Notes: generated from the sequence alone by a model not told the origin. Counted from the first letter of the stretch, positions 46,056 through 58,552 are shown. The stretch: 64,000 nucleotides of DNA from Dendrolimus kikuchii (GCA_019925095.2 CM034415.1:6109001-6173000), one strand, 5' to 3'. A program made the numbers and translations.

Positions 46056-46705
46056 AAGAGAATTTATGAGTTCACGGGGGTAGATTGCCAGGGGCCTAGA
46101 TAGTCCAAAGGCCGATGTCCAGTCCAATCACTGGCACGTAACGTACTGCCGGTTGCGGTCATTACATAACGGGGCGGTGCTGCCCGCCCCACTACAGCTG
46201 TGCGATCGATGCCGCGGCCGGCATTCACTTCCTCGTGTCTAACTTATTTTTACAATTTATTTGTTGGCCATAGTACAATGTCAGTTACCCTGATTGTCAC
46301 GTGCGAAGGTTTTTCATTTAAGGCAGCCACGTTTTTACGATTATTTCGTCTGCTGCCAACATCATATTGTTATGAATTATGATATAGAAAAGGCCTAAAG
46401 CGGCCATATTCGGAGAATTGCTTAGTCAAATTGACACGTGTCTAGATATAACTGACAGTTCTAAGACACCACAAAGCTTCACTTTATTTTGATACATATA
46501 AGAAAATAATGTTTATTTAAATTTATTTAAAAGATAAATTATACATAAGCAGGTTAATAAAATCCAAAAGCTAACTAACTCTAAACAGGCCCTAACTCAA
46601 CAAATGCTGGTTGATAATAACCAACGCTGGTCTTCCGTTAGTACCAAGCAGTAAAGTCACCTTCACAGAAGAAAAAATAACTAATGAAGATTTAATGTTA
46701 TTTAT

Positions 46706-46778
46706 AATGGCACTCTGTTGTTCGTGCCTACCCCGCGAGGGAACTGGCGTGAAGTTATGTATGTATGTATGTGTATAA
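46706..46778 (+). mobile_element. LINE 3' tail with (TATG)n
   Basis: GGCACTCTGTTGTTCGTGCC to GTGAAGTTATGTATGTATG; only the last ~70 bases of the family at 15085. Confidence 0.65.
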
Positions 46779-48184
46779 TTAGAACAACATCAAACAAAGA
46801 ATTAAAAAAAATACATATTTTGAAGAATTTAATACAAGTTCGTAATATGTTATGAAATGATTATTGAAATGTGAAAATAATGATTTGGAAAAATAATAAT
46901 AGGTACATTATATTATCATGTTCGTCATACGAAAATGAGAAAGTGGCCGCTGTGGGCCTCTATAATACTATAGAAAAAGTTTACATGGTTTCCATGGGAT
47001 CTTTGCCCGTAACCAGTTTTTGTTAATCCAATAGTTCCTTAGAATTTCTTCGATTCAAGATCAGTGATATTGTAGCCAAAAATTCTTGATATAGGATAGG
47101 TACCACAAGTTTTCACATTCACCCTGTACTGTATGTATCATGACGCTCACAATTATTTTATGGGTGAGTTGCTACTAATGTATTAATAGTCTTAACATAC
47201 GATTTCAACTACTAGTAAGTTGAACCGGCAACTACGGGGTCTACGTCATCTAAGTTCTACTACTGGAAAAATAAATCCCTGAAACTAAACTTTCTTCACC
47301 CTACTACAAGAAAGTATCAGCACTTCAAAGACTACTGCCAGCATCCACCACTATCACCAAGTATCAATGTGTTTGTACAAACTCACGATTTTGACTTCTA
47401 CCCTTCATTTAGTAAAAAAATCGATTACAACTTTAGTTTTGTTTTTATCACAATTTCTAAATGGAAGAACAAGATGTGCACTTCAGACATATTTTCTTGT
47501 ACTAGTGATCGCCCGTGATCGAAATTCGACCATAATAATTAATTTAAATTATAAGTTTGAACATTATTAAGGTTCTGTTGTCAAAGACTATACTTCTATA
47601 ATCACAAATTTCGCCAAGGCTACAACTGTTAATTTGACTTTAACAATAAACAAAAGAGTATATATGCGTGTGTGTGTCAAATACATGGTAATGTGTGCAA
47701 TGTTTTTTTATTGATTTAATGTAATTTTTATGCATAATTTAAAAAAATAGCATTCTGCACTCCTCTATATGAACTAGAAGTGTGAGAAATTTCATACTCC
47801 TCCGTCCGCGTAATTTTCGTAAAAAGGAGTACAAAGTTTTTGCTGTATTTTTGCTTCACGTATTAATATATAGATTAGTATTTCGTAAAAGGCAAGCACA
47901 CAACAAGTTCTATTCTATTGACTTCTATTTTGTTCGGCGATGGCTCCAGGGCTTCTTCCGCGTTGATTTCGCCAATGTTGGAGAGACTATGTAAAAATGA
48001 CAGGTGTAGGGTGATCAGAAATTAATTCATAATTACAACTTTGAACGGTGAAGGACGTTTTCTGACAAGCTAAGGACACCACAAGTTATGTTTATATGGG
48101 CATGAAGCCTTGATAGAAAAAAAGTCAGTGTCAAAATTGGTCTAACCAAATTTCATTCTGCTGTTTTGTCATTGTAAAAGACTC

Positions 48185-48320
48185 AGCGATCTGGACATCT
48201 AGTTGAAGTCGATGAGACCCAAATCAAGGCCATTATCGATTCAGATCCTCGTAGCACAACATGTGATATTGCAGAGTAACTCAGTGTATCGCATACATGA
48301 ATTGAAAACAAGTTATATTT
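48185..48320 (+). pseudogene. mariner transposase DNA-binding domain relic
   Basis: The plus frame reads GHLVEVDETQIKAIIDSDPR then STTCDIAE, a stop, LSVSHT, a stop, IENK. This matches the second helix-turn-helix of mariner-family transposases (VDE...IDSDPR.TT.EIAE.L.VSH). Two stops make it dead. It is unrelated in position to the deleted mariner at 58614. Confidence 0.6.
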
Positions 48321-48737
48321 TTAAGCAAACATTTTGAATATTTTTTCCTATTTGTAATCCGCAAGGACTAAGTAGCCAACCCAATGATTTAGGTTATTCT
48401 CAGATTTAAGACAGCGTAAACAGTAAACAGTTACAGGGCGATTATAATTCCTGGATCTTGCTTGGCCCATTCACAGTCCGCTAGGCAATAACTACACCGA
48501 TCCGGTAATATCTACCTTATAAAAGGTGACTTCCTTTGTCAATTTACAAACAGACTTGTTCACTGATAGTGAAAAACCACTCTTTTGCAAATAAACTTAG
48601 AGTTCATTAATGCTTAAGTAAATTTTTTAAGACCACCTTGTGTAAACATGTATTAAAAAGAATAGGAACAATGCACCATTATTGGAATAAGTTACATGTA
48701 ATTTTAGATCTGTTTGTTGCTTTTGTGCTAAGAGTAT

Positions 48738-48975
48738 TTACCAGCGAATCTTCGTTATATTTGATGAACAGGTGTTCCTTCGCGTTTGACCACGATCACG
48801 TCTAATGTCGGACGATGATGCGTTCGAAGATGGAGCACGTTTACCTAGATAATACCTATTCTCACCAGACTTGAAGATACCTGGATTGTACTTTTCGGGA
48901 CATACGGACTCTAGTAGTGCATTCCACAACTCTGCCGTACGTAGAAGGAAAGTGGAGGCGATATGTTTCGCTTGC
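48738..48975 (-). pseudogene. LINE C-terminal relic
   Basis: FLLRTAELWNALLESVCPEK and YNPGIFKSGENRYYLGKR follow the RLWN.LP..VFP..Y..G.FK pattern at the end of many insect LINE reverse transcriptases. Confidence 0.55.
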
Positions 48976-49298
48976 ACTGGTGGCGTTCCCACTGTGAAAT
49001 GACGTCATTTATCGGGACAAAAAGTATCTTAATCGTTGACTCGGGATATAAGCTAGCATCGCGTCAAGTTTCATTTAACTTCATTCTGTAATCTCGTGTG
49101 CATAGTATTATCTAGGTATACATGCTCCACCTTCGACCGCCGTGATGATGGAACATGATCAAACGCGAACCTTTTTATCATAAAAAATGTAGTTTTCACG
49201 TGACGCTATACCAGACAGACAAAAATTCTATTGTTAAATTGTATTTTCGGAATCTGCTAGTCCTAATTAGGTCCCATTATCTTTATATATACTCATTA

Positions 49299-50072
49299 TA
49301 TAGTTCTCGGCACGAATCTTGAGCGGTCGGCGGAATCCGGGGCGCCGACTCCGTGGCACCCATCAAGCACCCATGAGAGTTAAATAGTGGGTGCGGAACA
49401 CCTCTTTATATATTCAATATACTCTTTGGGAACACCCACGACCATCATGGCCATCATAATAACTAAAATAAGTATTGTATTGTAGTTCGTAAAAATACGT
49501 TCGCTTTGATTAAACAAGATTATCAATAATTGGTTTTTAAGATATTCCTCCAGGAAAAAAGGTTTATTATTTTTTATAGTTAAAGTTTTAAAGTAAAGGT
49601 ATTAATAACTGTATTTTCTGTTCCTGCTATTAAAAGTTATGTTACACACTGATATCATAATGGCTTAATTTTTACATTTTTGTTAAACTTTATTAGTACG
49701 GTATTTACATACTCACACTTACGTATTTAAATAAAGTACCTAACGAAGTGTACCTACATACACCGAAAGAAAAGACATACTAGTTTAAAATATATATGTA
49801 TAGGTATGTAGGCATAGGCATCTAAAGGTCAGGAGCACCCACGAGGTTTTCTAGAAGCCGGGGCACCTGGATGGAATAGTAGAAATCGCTTTACGTACTG
49901 ATGGTAGCCGATTGGACGGGATTTATCGGCACATCGATAATATCATATGTTTATCCTTTTACTTGTAATTTCTTGTAATACAATACTTCATAAGTTCATA
50001 CTTCGAAAAATAATAGAAATATCACTGTGCGTAGGCCAAGGTGACCGCTCAAGAATCGTGTCGAGGACTATA
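49299..50072. mobile_element. 774-bp element with terminal inverted repeats
   Basis: The left end TATAGTTCTCGGCACGAATC and the inverted right end TATAGTCCTCGACACGATTC continue as CTTGAGCGGTC on both sides, about 32 bp per arm with few mismatches. Flanking TA may be the target duplication. There is no transposase ORF, so it is non-autonomous. Superfamily not determined. Confidence 0.65.
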
Positions 50073-50457
50073 CCTACTCGACTCCTCTATAGATTTATCA
50101 TATTATAGAAAACATGAATATAAAAAGTACCTAGGTACTTATTTAACATTTATTTATGATTATGGTATAATTACAATGGGCTTATTTGGCACAAACTAAA
50201 TTAAACCTTAAAGTAAATGCTCTTGAGCTTGGTTTTAACACTAGCAAATGGTGGTGTTATTATGATAACAAAATAATAATAAAAATGCGATCAAAAGGCT
50301 GGCCTGTATTTTGGGCAACGCACAAGCGCTGCCATGCAACGTGGTAACCCAGTCAGAGTTCTAGGAACGTTTCCAACTAACGTGATTTGGAACCTACTTA
50401 TTATTTGTATTTTTTTCACAAGTTGTAGGATATAATAATAGGATATAAGGATTTTTA

Positions 50458-50767
50458 TCCGTGCAGGAACGGAGAAAGAATAAAATTTCCTGCGGCCGGG
50501 CGGCCTGTCGTCAGAGACGACAAAACACCCCACAGCTAGGTGGTAGGGCATTTGCCCGTCTGGATGGCTATCACCTCTGGTCTAGAGTATGCCGCCATAA
50601 CAACCTTGAGTTGTGTTCCGGCATTATTGACCAGGTACCAGTCTCCCTTAAGAGAGCAGCAGCGCATTTGTAGCACTTTTGGTGTTGGAAATGTTCGTAG
50701 GCGATGGTAACCGCTTTCCATCAAGTGGGCCGTCTGCCTGTCTGCTGAACTCCTGCAATAAAAAAAA
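50458..50767 (+). repeat. repeat A, full-length copy
   Basis: TCCGTGCAGGAACGGAG to CTCCTGCAATAAAAAAA, 310 bp; a good reference copy of the family. Confidence 0.9.
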
Positions 50768-51040
50768 TATAAATTTTTAGTATTTTAAGTTTATTTTTAA
50801 AAGTGAATGTAAATTACAATTGTAAATGACAGTATTAAAACTTAGTTGCCCATTGTTTTAATTAGACCAAATGTAACATGACCACTATTTTTTTAATTAT
50901 CAACAAAATTAGAATATTTGATATCATGAAAGAAGTATTCTTCTTCCGTGACTGTCATGACCATTCATTTTCTTTCTTAGCTTTTACCAAAATGGACCAC
51001 CCTAAAAAATGCCACCAGAAAATTTTGATTTTTTTTTTTC

Positions 51041-51252
51041 AAAAAGTGGGGTCGCGTGTAGCTCGATTGAGCTGGTCGTGTCGGACAACTCAGAGAGATC
51101 AACCTGTTCTGGCCTCTTGGTGCCAGATGGTTGTAGGCATCAACAACCCAGAGGGCATCGAGGAACGGTATGAACGATACATCAACCTGAGGAGGGACGT
51201 ATGTATGTGGTTTACACCCAAGCGGGTATCATCTGAAAGTGCGCCAAATTAG
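51041..51252 (+). other. unassigned open frame, possibly a retroelement fragment
   Basis: A ~70-codon open stretch ending in TAG reads GINNPEGIEERYERYINLRR then DVCMWFTPKR. Codon use looks coding-like compared with the flanks, but I recognise no family and see no splice acceptor that clearly starts it. Confidence 0.25.
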
Positions 51253-52305
51253 ACCAGCTTGACGCCGACTGGCTTGCTCTGAGCCGACTGACCCCGCTTG
51301 CATAGCGACAACTTACACTATATATACTGATCGACGGTTAAAACTTCGCTAGCGCGATGTAAGTTGGTTCGTAAGTATATAAAAAGTGTTATTACTATAT
51401 GAAATATTATCTGTATGATTACTATATTTTGAAAACATTTAGGAATTGATATTACTAAAGGAAAAAAGAATGAAAAAAGATCACATTTTATGCGTTTTTG
51501 AATGTTGTAACTGGATTTATAGGTCATTTACGGGCGAATACGGCTGTTTCAAACCATTACTAATGTGAAGGGTCGCGCGCGCCGGTCGGCGCATCGCCTC
51601 GTGCGCGATGAAATGCATGCAACCCAAGCGATTCAAGTGCGCTATTTATTTGAAAACCTACCAAGTGCATTCTAAGTTTTATACCATAGTATAAAAATAA
51701 CTTCAAACATAATTATGCCATTTCAACAATATGTTATTGTTTATATATATATTTTAATGAATATCATTTATTTATACTATAGTTATCTTAACAATGCGGT
51801 GTCCACAAGGTTTCAATAAAAATTGGAAAGTTTATCGGCTAAAATTTTTGTTGCTCCATCCTCCCTTGTTTATATAGTAAGTATATTATATGCACATGAC
51901 ATTTTTTGTACTTCTGAAAGCGTTGGAACCCTAATCTTATATATAAAAATGAATCGTAGAAATGTATGTACGCACATAACTTGAGAACGACTTTACCGAT
52001 TTTGATTAAACTTTTTGTGTGTGTTTGGGTGGGTTCCCGGATGGTTTAGATTTACAACTGGAACCGGTAGGTGGCGCCGGGATCGGGGCCTAGATTTTTA
52101 TTTTTGCAAGGCAGGACAACGTCTGTCGAGACAGCTAGTTTTAAATAAAGAAGAAGAAGAACGTTATTGAGAGATACCATATTTTGATATTATAGTCTTT
52201 ATATGTTTTGGTAAGCCCAATTAACTATATGGGTGGTTATAAACATCAGCAAGCCAAGCAAGGAGATAAATATACAAACATTCATTTATAAGCCAATGTC
52301 AATTG

Positions 52306-54657
52306 CTAGGTTTTGTCTAAACCGCTCTCAGTCGGAAACGTGCCCAAAAGACTGGCCACATTGCCTCTCTGAATGGCAATGCTGATGCGCTGTGCGAGGT
52401 ATAAACCAGTCTTTTGGTCACGTGAGACATCCACCAGACGTTTGACTATGTCCCGATAAAGCTTGTGCGCCTCAGGCCCCCATGGTCCCAGGGTCTCGAC
52501 CCCAAAAGCCGCAAATATGTAGCCATTTCCGATGGCTGAGTATTTGCGGCGTTTTAGGGCCTCCTGTTGTGCAGCAGCTGTACCGGCAGACATGCTAGTA
52601 GCTGGAAGATGGGACGCTGCCAAAGTATCGACGCAAGACGCGTCCCATACTAAGGGGCGACCCATCTTCCAGGGCACCAATGACATACCATCGGGTCTCC
52701 TGCCATCGTCGCGGCACAGGCCGTTCGGTTCTAGGACGGCAGGTACCCCGGCGGTGACAAGAGCCCGACGGATTATGTCATTAAGTGTTGCATGACGTGA
52801 AATTCTGCCGGCACTCCTGCTACACGATAACCCATGGTGACCGAGGCGCTCGACCTTATCTCCGCACTGACAGCGGTGTGGAACAACACAGGCCGCCCCT
52901 AGGCGAATGCAAGCACTTATTCTAAACGCGTTATCGTCTAGAAAAGTGCCCAAATTCGCCGAGGGGAGTGCCTGCAGCCACAAGCCAGACTCCCAACGCG
53001 AGACAGCTAGGAGACGAGCACGCTCCGTCTCATGGGCACACGTATCCAAAAGATTTTTATGCACCAATGAGCAAAGCGGGCCGTCCCATAGCTTCTGTGA
53101 CTTTAAATTTATGGGTAAATTTTGATATGGGCAGACCACAGACCAGGCATTTCTGGCCTCAGTCAAATACAGGACCTCAAAGTCACCAAGTGACGGATTT
53201 AATATTTCACCAATGAGGTCCTTTGTACTGTACACTGAGGACAGAAAGGCGGGTAAAGAAACTGCAGAAATTTTGCGTATACCCAAACCTCCATACCTTA
53301 TTGGTAGGGAGGCTTGAGTCCATGTACGGTCATCAAAAGGAATGTTGAAAATCGATGAGAGCGAGTACCGAATAACATTATCCAAAGTTTTTAAAATATT
53401 TTGGTTTTGCCATATAGGACAGCATCTCAAAATATATATAAAATTTGGCGTAAAAATACAGTACCGAATAATATAATATGCGCTATGTAGACTTATACTT
53501 TTTAGGTTTTCTATCTTTGACTGGAAATTTTGAATTTTGTTACTAACGAAAGTAGAAAAAGACTCCTCAAAAACGGGGCACCCAAGGAGGCTGAGGCTAT
53601 TTTTGTCAACAATTTTAAAATTTAGTCCCAAACTTTGAAAATCTGATATAATATTATGGATATTTGGCACCTTGTCACTGAAATATATCTCACATTTTGA
53701 ATAATTTAGCTCTAAACCAATTTTATCAAACTCGTAAATTAAATATTGTATATCTTTTTTAAGAGTATCAATGTCTCCTCCAAGGGTGCCGTCGTCGAGG
53801 TACCATACGTTGAATTTAGAATTTAATTTTTCTATAATGGGATGAATGGCGAGTGAAAATATGGCCGGCCCAAGGGGGTCCCCCTGCTGGCAACCGGTTT
53901 CTGAAAAAACTTTATGATTTTGGTACATTAAAATTGATTTATCACAGTAGCATTGGTGGATAAAATTGAAAATTCTTGGGGACTTATCACGCACTTGAGC
54001 CAGCAAGGTGGCCCTGTTGACCGAGTTAAAAGCGTTTTTTACATCCACCTTCAGAAGAGCTTGGCAACAGTCTCTGGACGCAAAGGTTCGAAGTGAATGT
54101 ACCGCCGCCTCGCAGCCGCCCTTTACGCCAAAGCCTAATTGGCGTGTTGCAAAATAGGATGAGCTTAAATCCGCTATCTCCCGACAGCATATCTTGGCGG
54201 CAAGGCGGCGGTATGTAGTACCGACTGCTATAGGGCGTATGCCTCCGTCTTTTTTATTTAGGGCACATAGATTGGCACCGTATAAAGTTGGAACAACGTC
54301 GTTATTTACTGCACCTGAAAGCATTAGGTTAATTAGGTCTGTTATGTCTTTCAGAAGAGTCTCGCCAGCTGTGCATGTACCTCCTCCCAACAAATCCTTT
54401 AGGTGTTGGGGGGTCAAGCCATCAAGCCCACCGGCTGAACCACTTCTGAAAGACATAACAGATGTAAAAACCGATTTTGGTGCTGCAACTAGGCTTTCTT
54501 CCAGACATACTAAGCTGGAGCCTAGAGCTGCATCTGAATGTGGATGTTTTTCTTCTAAAGCCCGCAGAGTGGTCTCGTTATTGGGAGCAATGGTGTCGTT
54601 GGAAAACAGAATTCTAGCCGCCCCCTTGATGTCTCCATCAGAAAATTTTGCTTCCAC
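52306..54657 (-). CDS. REL-endonuclease-type non-LTR reverse transcriptase, 3' part of element
   Basis: A 783-codon open frame. RT core: GSAGGLDGLTPQHLK (about 73-87), DGGIRPIAVGTTYRRLAAK (137-155), LLKVDVKNAFNSVN (201-214, catalytic Asp), GCQQGDPLGP (255-264) and YLDD (286-289, catalytic pair). C-terminal: a zinc-knuckle-like CQCG...GHHGLSC (596-612), RRPDG (653-657), LVWDAS (669-674) and KRRKY (702-706). Zinc knuckle, then R/K-P-D, a second Asp and K-x-x-K-Y is the layout of the restriction-like endonuclease (REL) of R2-group non-LTR elements, which nick target DNA for target-primed reverse transcription. There is no apurinic endonuclease domain. The first Met is not the true start; the element's ORF begins upstream in another frame. 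This is a mobile element, not a host gene; naming its clade would need phylogeny. Confidence 0.85.
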   Translation of the reverse strand: MEAKFSDGDIKGAARILFSNDTIAPNNETTLRALEEKHPHSDAALGSSLVCLEESLVAAPKSVFTSVMSFRSGSAGGLDGLTPQHLKDLLGGGTCTAGETLLKDITDLINLMLSGAVNNDVVPTLYGANLCALNKKDGGIRPIAVGTTYRRLAAKICCREIADLSSSYFATRQLGFGVKGGCEAAVHSLRTFASRDCCQALLKVDVKNAFNSVNRATLLAQVRDKSPRIFNFIHQCYCDKSILMYQNHKVFSETGCQQGDPLGPAIFSLAIHPIIEKLNSKFNVWYLDDGTLGGDIDTLKKDIQYLIYEFDKIGLELNYSKCEIYFSDKVPNIHNIISDFQSLGLNFKIVDKNSLSLLGCPVFEESFSTFVSNKIQNFQSKIENLKSISLHSAYYIIRYCIFTPNFIYILRCCPIWQNQNILKTLDNVIRYSLSSIFNIPFDDRTWTQASLPIRYGGLGIRKISAVSLPAFLSSVYSTKDLIGEILNPSLGDFEVLYLTEARNAWSVVCPYQNLPINLKSQKLWDGPLCSLVHKNLLDTCAHETERARLLAVSRWESGLWLQALPSANLGTFLDDNAFRISACIRLGAACVVPHRCQCGDKVERLGHHGLSCSRSAGRISRHATLNDIIRRALVTAGVPAVLEPNGLCRDDGRRPDGMSLVPWKMGRPLVWDASCVDTLAASHLPATSMSAGTAAAQQEALKRRKYSAIGNGYIFAAFGVETLGPWGPEAHKLYRDIVKRLVDVSRDQKTGLYLAQRISIAIQRGNVASLLGTFPTESGLDKT

Positions 54658-55169
54658 AAATCTATTAAGTCGGTATGTAGACTCTTGTCAGTTTTTCTAA
54701 TATTACTATTTGTACGAAGATCATCTAATTCTGGAAGATTTTGGGAGCGTTTTTTAATTTTAGTTGTGAGATTTCCAGATTCATTGTGCTTAATGTTTAA
54801 AATTTTATAAGGGAGCTGTAATAAATCCTCCCAGGCTCGTAAAGAAATTAAAATTACAGTATTTCGAATAAATTTAGAAAAAATTTGGCATACCGAAATT
54901 CTAGCTCCTCGTAGGATTCTTTTTATAATTTGGACCGAATGTTTTAGTCTACTTAGGTTTTCCGAAAGGGTAAAAAGATTAATATTGGTAGAAAGAGGTT
55001 GTTGGGACGTGGCTGAGCTTGATAATACATCTTGTTCCCTGTGGGCTTTGCCGAATTGAATTTTCAAACCTCTATTACCTTTAAAATAACGAGCCTGTGA
55101 GTATTTAGGACACTGAACTAGGTTCTCCAACGACGCCACATCAGGTTGGGACTGTGTCATAAAATGCAA
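54658..55169 (-). pseudogene. 5' part of the REL-type element ORF, separated by a frameshift
   Basis: An open frame from ATG 55169 runs into 54555 in a different frame from the RT ORF. Just upstream of position 54657 the RT frame stays open with RLNRFVEAKF-like codons, and the 5' frame holds SLHTD at the same place. A single-base change near 54670-54690 therefore probably separates them. The 5' peptide is basic and Leu/Ile-rich (RLKHSVQIIKRILRG), with no zinc finger or other motif I recognise. Confidence 0.6.
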
Positions 55170-57084
55170 TACAATTCAATTAAAGATAAACAGAACTTAC
55201 AAATAATCTATAAAACATGTTACTACAATTAATATAATTAAAAAGTGTAAAGTAATACCTAAATTATAGTTCGCATTAAAAAAATAAAAAAGAAGAACTA
55301 AGACTATAGAATTAAGAAATTTTTTTTGTTAAAAATGGTGAGGGAGTTTCACAAAGTCTGTTTCCTGATTCAAAATGATCTTGAGAGTTGAAATTTAGGA
55401 GGTCCTTAGGCCAGGTAAATCTGGCATGCGATGAGTTGTGCATTGGTCGGGTTCGGAGACAAGTTTGCTTGCATCTTTTAGCCAAAATGATACATTCATC
55501 GAAACACTGGATTTTTCATATATTTGTTGAGGCGGAAATGTCTGGTACTAACATGAACAGAAACAGAGGTATATTTTCAGAATTTTTGTGATCCACTAGA
55601 TACGTATGATTGTTTTTTGCATTGTTCACTGATTTGCAGAAAGTAATATTAAGTGAAATATATTTAATATTTGATAAATATTCAGGAAAAATTTTAAGAC
55701 AGTTTTCAGTTTGACGTTCGGTGACTTTTTTTATAATTAAGTACCATAATTTTATGTAACAATATTTATCCCTAATATGATGTGGTAATTGTGTAAATTA
55801 GAATTCAAAATCTCTTAATTGTATATATTCACTACATTTTATTTTCATGTTGGCAGATGTGATCGATTTTTTTACTGTTTGATTTATTTTATTACATTTA
55901 AAATTTTAAATATAATATTTTATATACAATATTATCTAAAATTTCCAAACAATAATGTAATAAATTCTTGTCATTCCTTATATCAGACTTGTTATATCGG
56001 TTCTCTGATTAGTACCTATTTTAACCGGTTGCTGTTCTTTTATTACCATAAACCCTTTCCGAGTTGTTGCAAGTATTATTACAGTTCCCAAAAGGCTGGC
56101 GGGCCGCGTGAGACGTTTGTGTAACTATCTTTATAAAAACATAATCGTAAATATTACATAAAGCACTGTAGGAATTCGGGATGAGTTGCCAGCTAAGGTT
56201 TTTCCACAGCGGTAAGATATGGGTGGTTTTAAAAAAGGTATAAAATTTGTTCGAGGCCGGCAATGGTACAAATATCCATAGGCGACGGTAACCACTTTCC
56301 GTCAGGTGTGCCGTGGACGTGGATCTGTCTGATGTAATCCTTTATAAAACATGGTTCGAATTTATAGTCGCTGTATGAAGTTTCGTCATGTTTAAGTCGA
56401 CTTTTGCTTGCATGAGTACGAGAAACAGTACCGCCAACATTAAATACGTTTATAAAATATAGAAACGTGAAAAAATAAAATTACAATGTTGACAATGACA
56501 GTCACTGTGATTAGCAGTAGTTCTAATCATCAGAAACAAAGAAGATATGGTTACTACGCTTATCGTAAATATTAAAACCAATAAAAAGGTTTTACATCTC
56601 TAAGCAATTTTTTTAGACAAGACAATTAAACAACTTTTATCTAAGTAATTTAAACTTTATTGTCAAATGGAATGTGACAAATTAAAGTAGAAAATAATAA
56701 GGGCGCCTCTTTCGCAAATTTTTCTAAACTAGCAACTCCAATTTTTATTCAGGGGGCCACACCTGCGATAATGTCAAAGATATTGATTCTGGCCCAATTA
56801 GATCACAAATAACGCATTACACCCATCGCCACATCTGCGTGAAGCGGCCTTATATCTGTAACGTTATCCCAGAGTAGATACTACGTCACACATCGTGCAA
56901 GGATCAGGTTGCTTCATTTACGACATGCGTGCTTTTTTCCAACATAACTTATGATGTTAACTAAACTCAATTGCATTGTAAGATTCGACGTACCTATCGT
57001 TGCACTTTGACTGGGTAATTTTTTTACTAGAGCTGGATGTCTAAGTTCTGGGATTAGGTACCCAACTTCTAAATAAGCATGCTC

Positions 57085-57400
57085 CAGTATTTTTTTTTTT
57101 TTGTTTTTTTTTGTTTTGAGGCGAGTGAAAATGCTTAACCGATTTACGCACAAACTGGGTCGTTGCTAGGGGAACGACACGCGTCGGTCGGGGGCGATAA
57201 CACTGCAGCAATAGTATGCTCTTGGCAGCGCTCCGTCCGCGATCGACGTCACAGAATAGTGTGGAAGACTCCGAGCGTTGCTGCACGGGCGAGCAACCCC
57301 AATACCCACTAAAAACCCCCTCCTCCCTGACGACCCTGCGCTTTGAATGTGTTGGAAAGGCTGAGATTTAGAACATAGTTACGCCCAGCCGAAAGCATGC
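57085..57400 (-). mobile_element. SINE related to the 26430 element
   Basis: Starts with poly-T then GAGGCGAGTGAAAATGC, and contains CCCACTAAAAACCCC and AGAACATAGTTACGCCC, matching GAGGCGGGGGAAATGC, CCACTAAAACCACCC and AGAACGTAGTTACGCCC of the other copy. Confidence 0.65.
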
Positions 57401-57959
57401 TCCACTATAGTCATCTCCGTCCAACATCAGACAACATCATGGTCAATTGCAAAGCTGTAAATAATCATGTAGTTTTAGCAACTACGAGTATACCTCGAGT
57501 TACTTTTCTTATGTCAAATTTTGAAAATAAAAGGACAAAGATATACGGTCTTCTCTTGGTCTTATTATACCGGTAGAAACTCCGACAAGTTATAATAATA
57601 AGAATAGGCAGACAAACACATATTGTATATCCCCAAATTAAGCAAGTTACACTTGTATGCTTCAACGTACAGCGTGCTAACACTGCGGCCTACTTTAGGC
57701 TACTCTAATATTATAATATTAGTATAAATAATGCTCAAAAATACTTTATAGTTGAGTTGCTAACGAGTTGCTATTATTCGTAACATACGACTTCAACTAC
57801 CACTACGTTGAACCCAGGGATCAGTATCCAAGATCTAATAGTACTAGAATAAATCCCTGAAAGCAACAAGGTGTATTTTCTTCACTGTACTATAAGAAAG
57901 CACCAGCATTCCACCAACTAGTGTCAGTATCCATCACTACAACTACACTATAAGCAAGA

Positions 57960-58160
57960 ACAAGTGTACAAACTGTACACTTATGTTATGGGTAATATAC
58001 AACGGATTACTCCGGGGCCGATCCCATACACCCAGACCATAGTAAATAACGGAGAAAAAACGTTTCCGAAATTGACTATATCAAGAATGGAACCCGGAGC
58101 CTCTGCGTTGTAGCGATGTAGGCCGGCAAAGGCTTAGCCCGCTCAACTACAGAGGCGACC
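57960..58160 (-). mobile_element. SINE B copy
   Basis: The minus strand reads CTGTAGTTGAGCGGGCTAAG, CTCCGGGTTCCATTCTTGAT and GTCTGGGTGTATGGGATCGG. Same family as at 2108 in inverse orientation. Confidence 0.75.
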
Positions 58161-58311
58161 AAGTTGCTATTAACGTAGAAAAAGAATGGTGTGTCTATTT
58201 ACTTCTTCTTTATTCTCCGTCTTAATTGATTGATTATACATACTCGTAACTCGATAAAGACTGAGAATACTACAGCTGAGTTTACTACACTTCAACGAGA
58301 GGCTATAGAAC

Positions 58312-58552
58312 AACACAAAGCCAGGTGGAAGTGCATTTGCCTATCTAGATGGCTACTACCTCTGGTCTAATGTGCTATAACAACCCTGAGGTGTATTCCG
58401 GCACCGATAGCCAAGATACAATCTTCCGTTTAAAGTTTAAGGCACGTTAGGAGCACTTTTGGTGTTGCAAGCGTCCATAGGCGAACGTAACCACTTTCCA
58501 TCAGGTGGCCCTTTACTGAACGTATCTGCTATAGCTCCTGCAATAAAAAAAC
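58312..58552 (+). repeat. repeat A, divergent 5'-truncated copy
   Basis: CCAGGTGGAAGTGCATTTGC to AGCTCCTGCAATAAAAAAA with many substitutions. Confidence 0.7.

Larger units (their letters stand above)
44901..52305. other. gene-free repeat-rich region
   Basis: No host gene was recognised. Contents include a pair of inverted copies of TAATTGGACGTAGTTTAGCA (45450 and 45592), SINE B (45834-46055), a LINE tail (46706-46778), a mariner helix-turn-helix relic (48185-48320), a LINE C-terminal relic (48738-48975), a TIR element (49299-50072), repeat A (50458-50767) and an unassigned ORF (51041-51252). The spans 46780-48000 and 51550-52000 hold nothing I can identify. Confidence 0.5.

Noticed and set aside
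52532..54700. Plus-strand frames opposite the reverse transcriptase (for example 54194-54700)
   Set aside because: Antisense shadows of the retroelement ORF.
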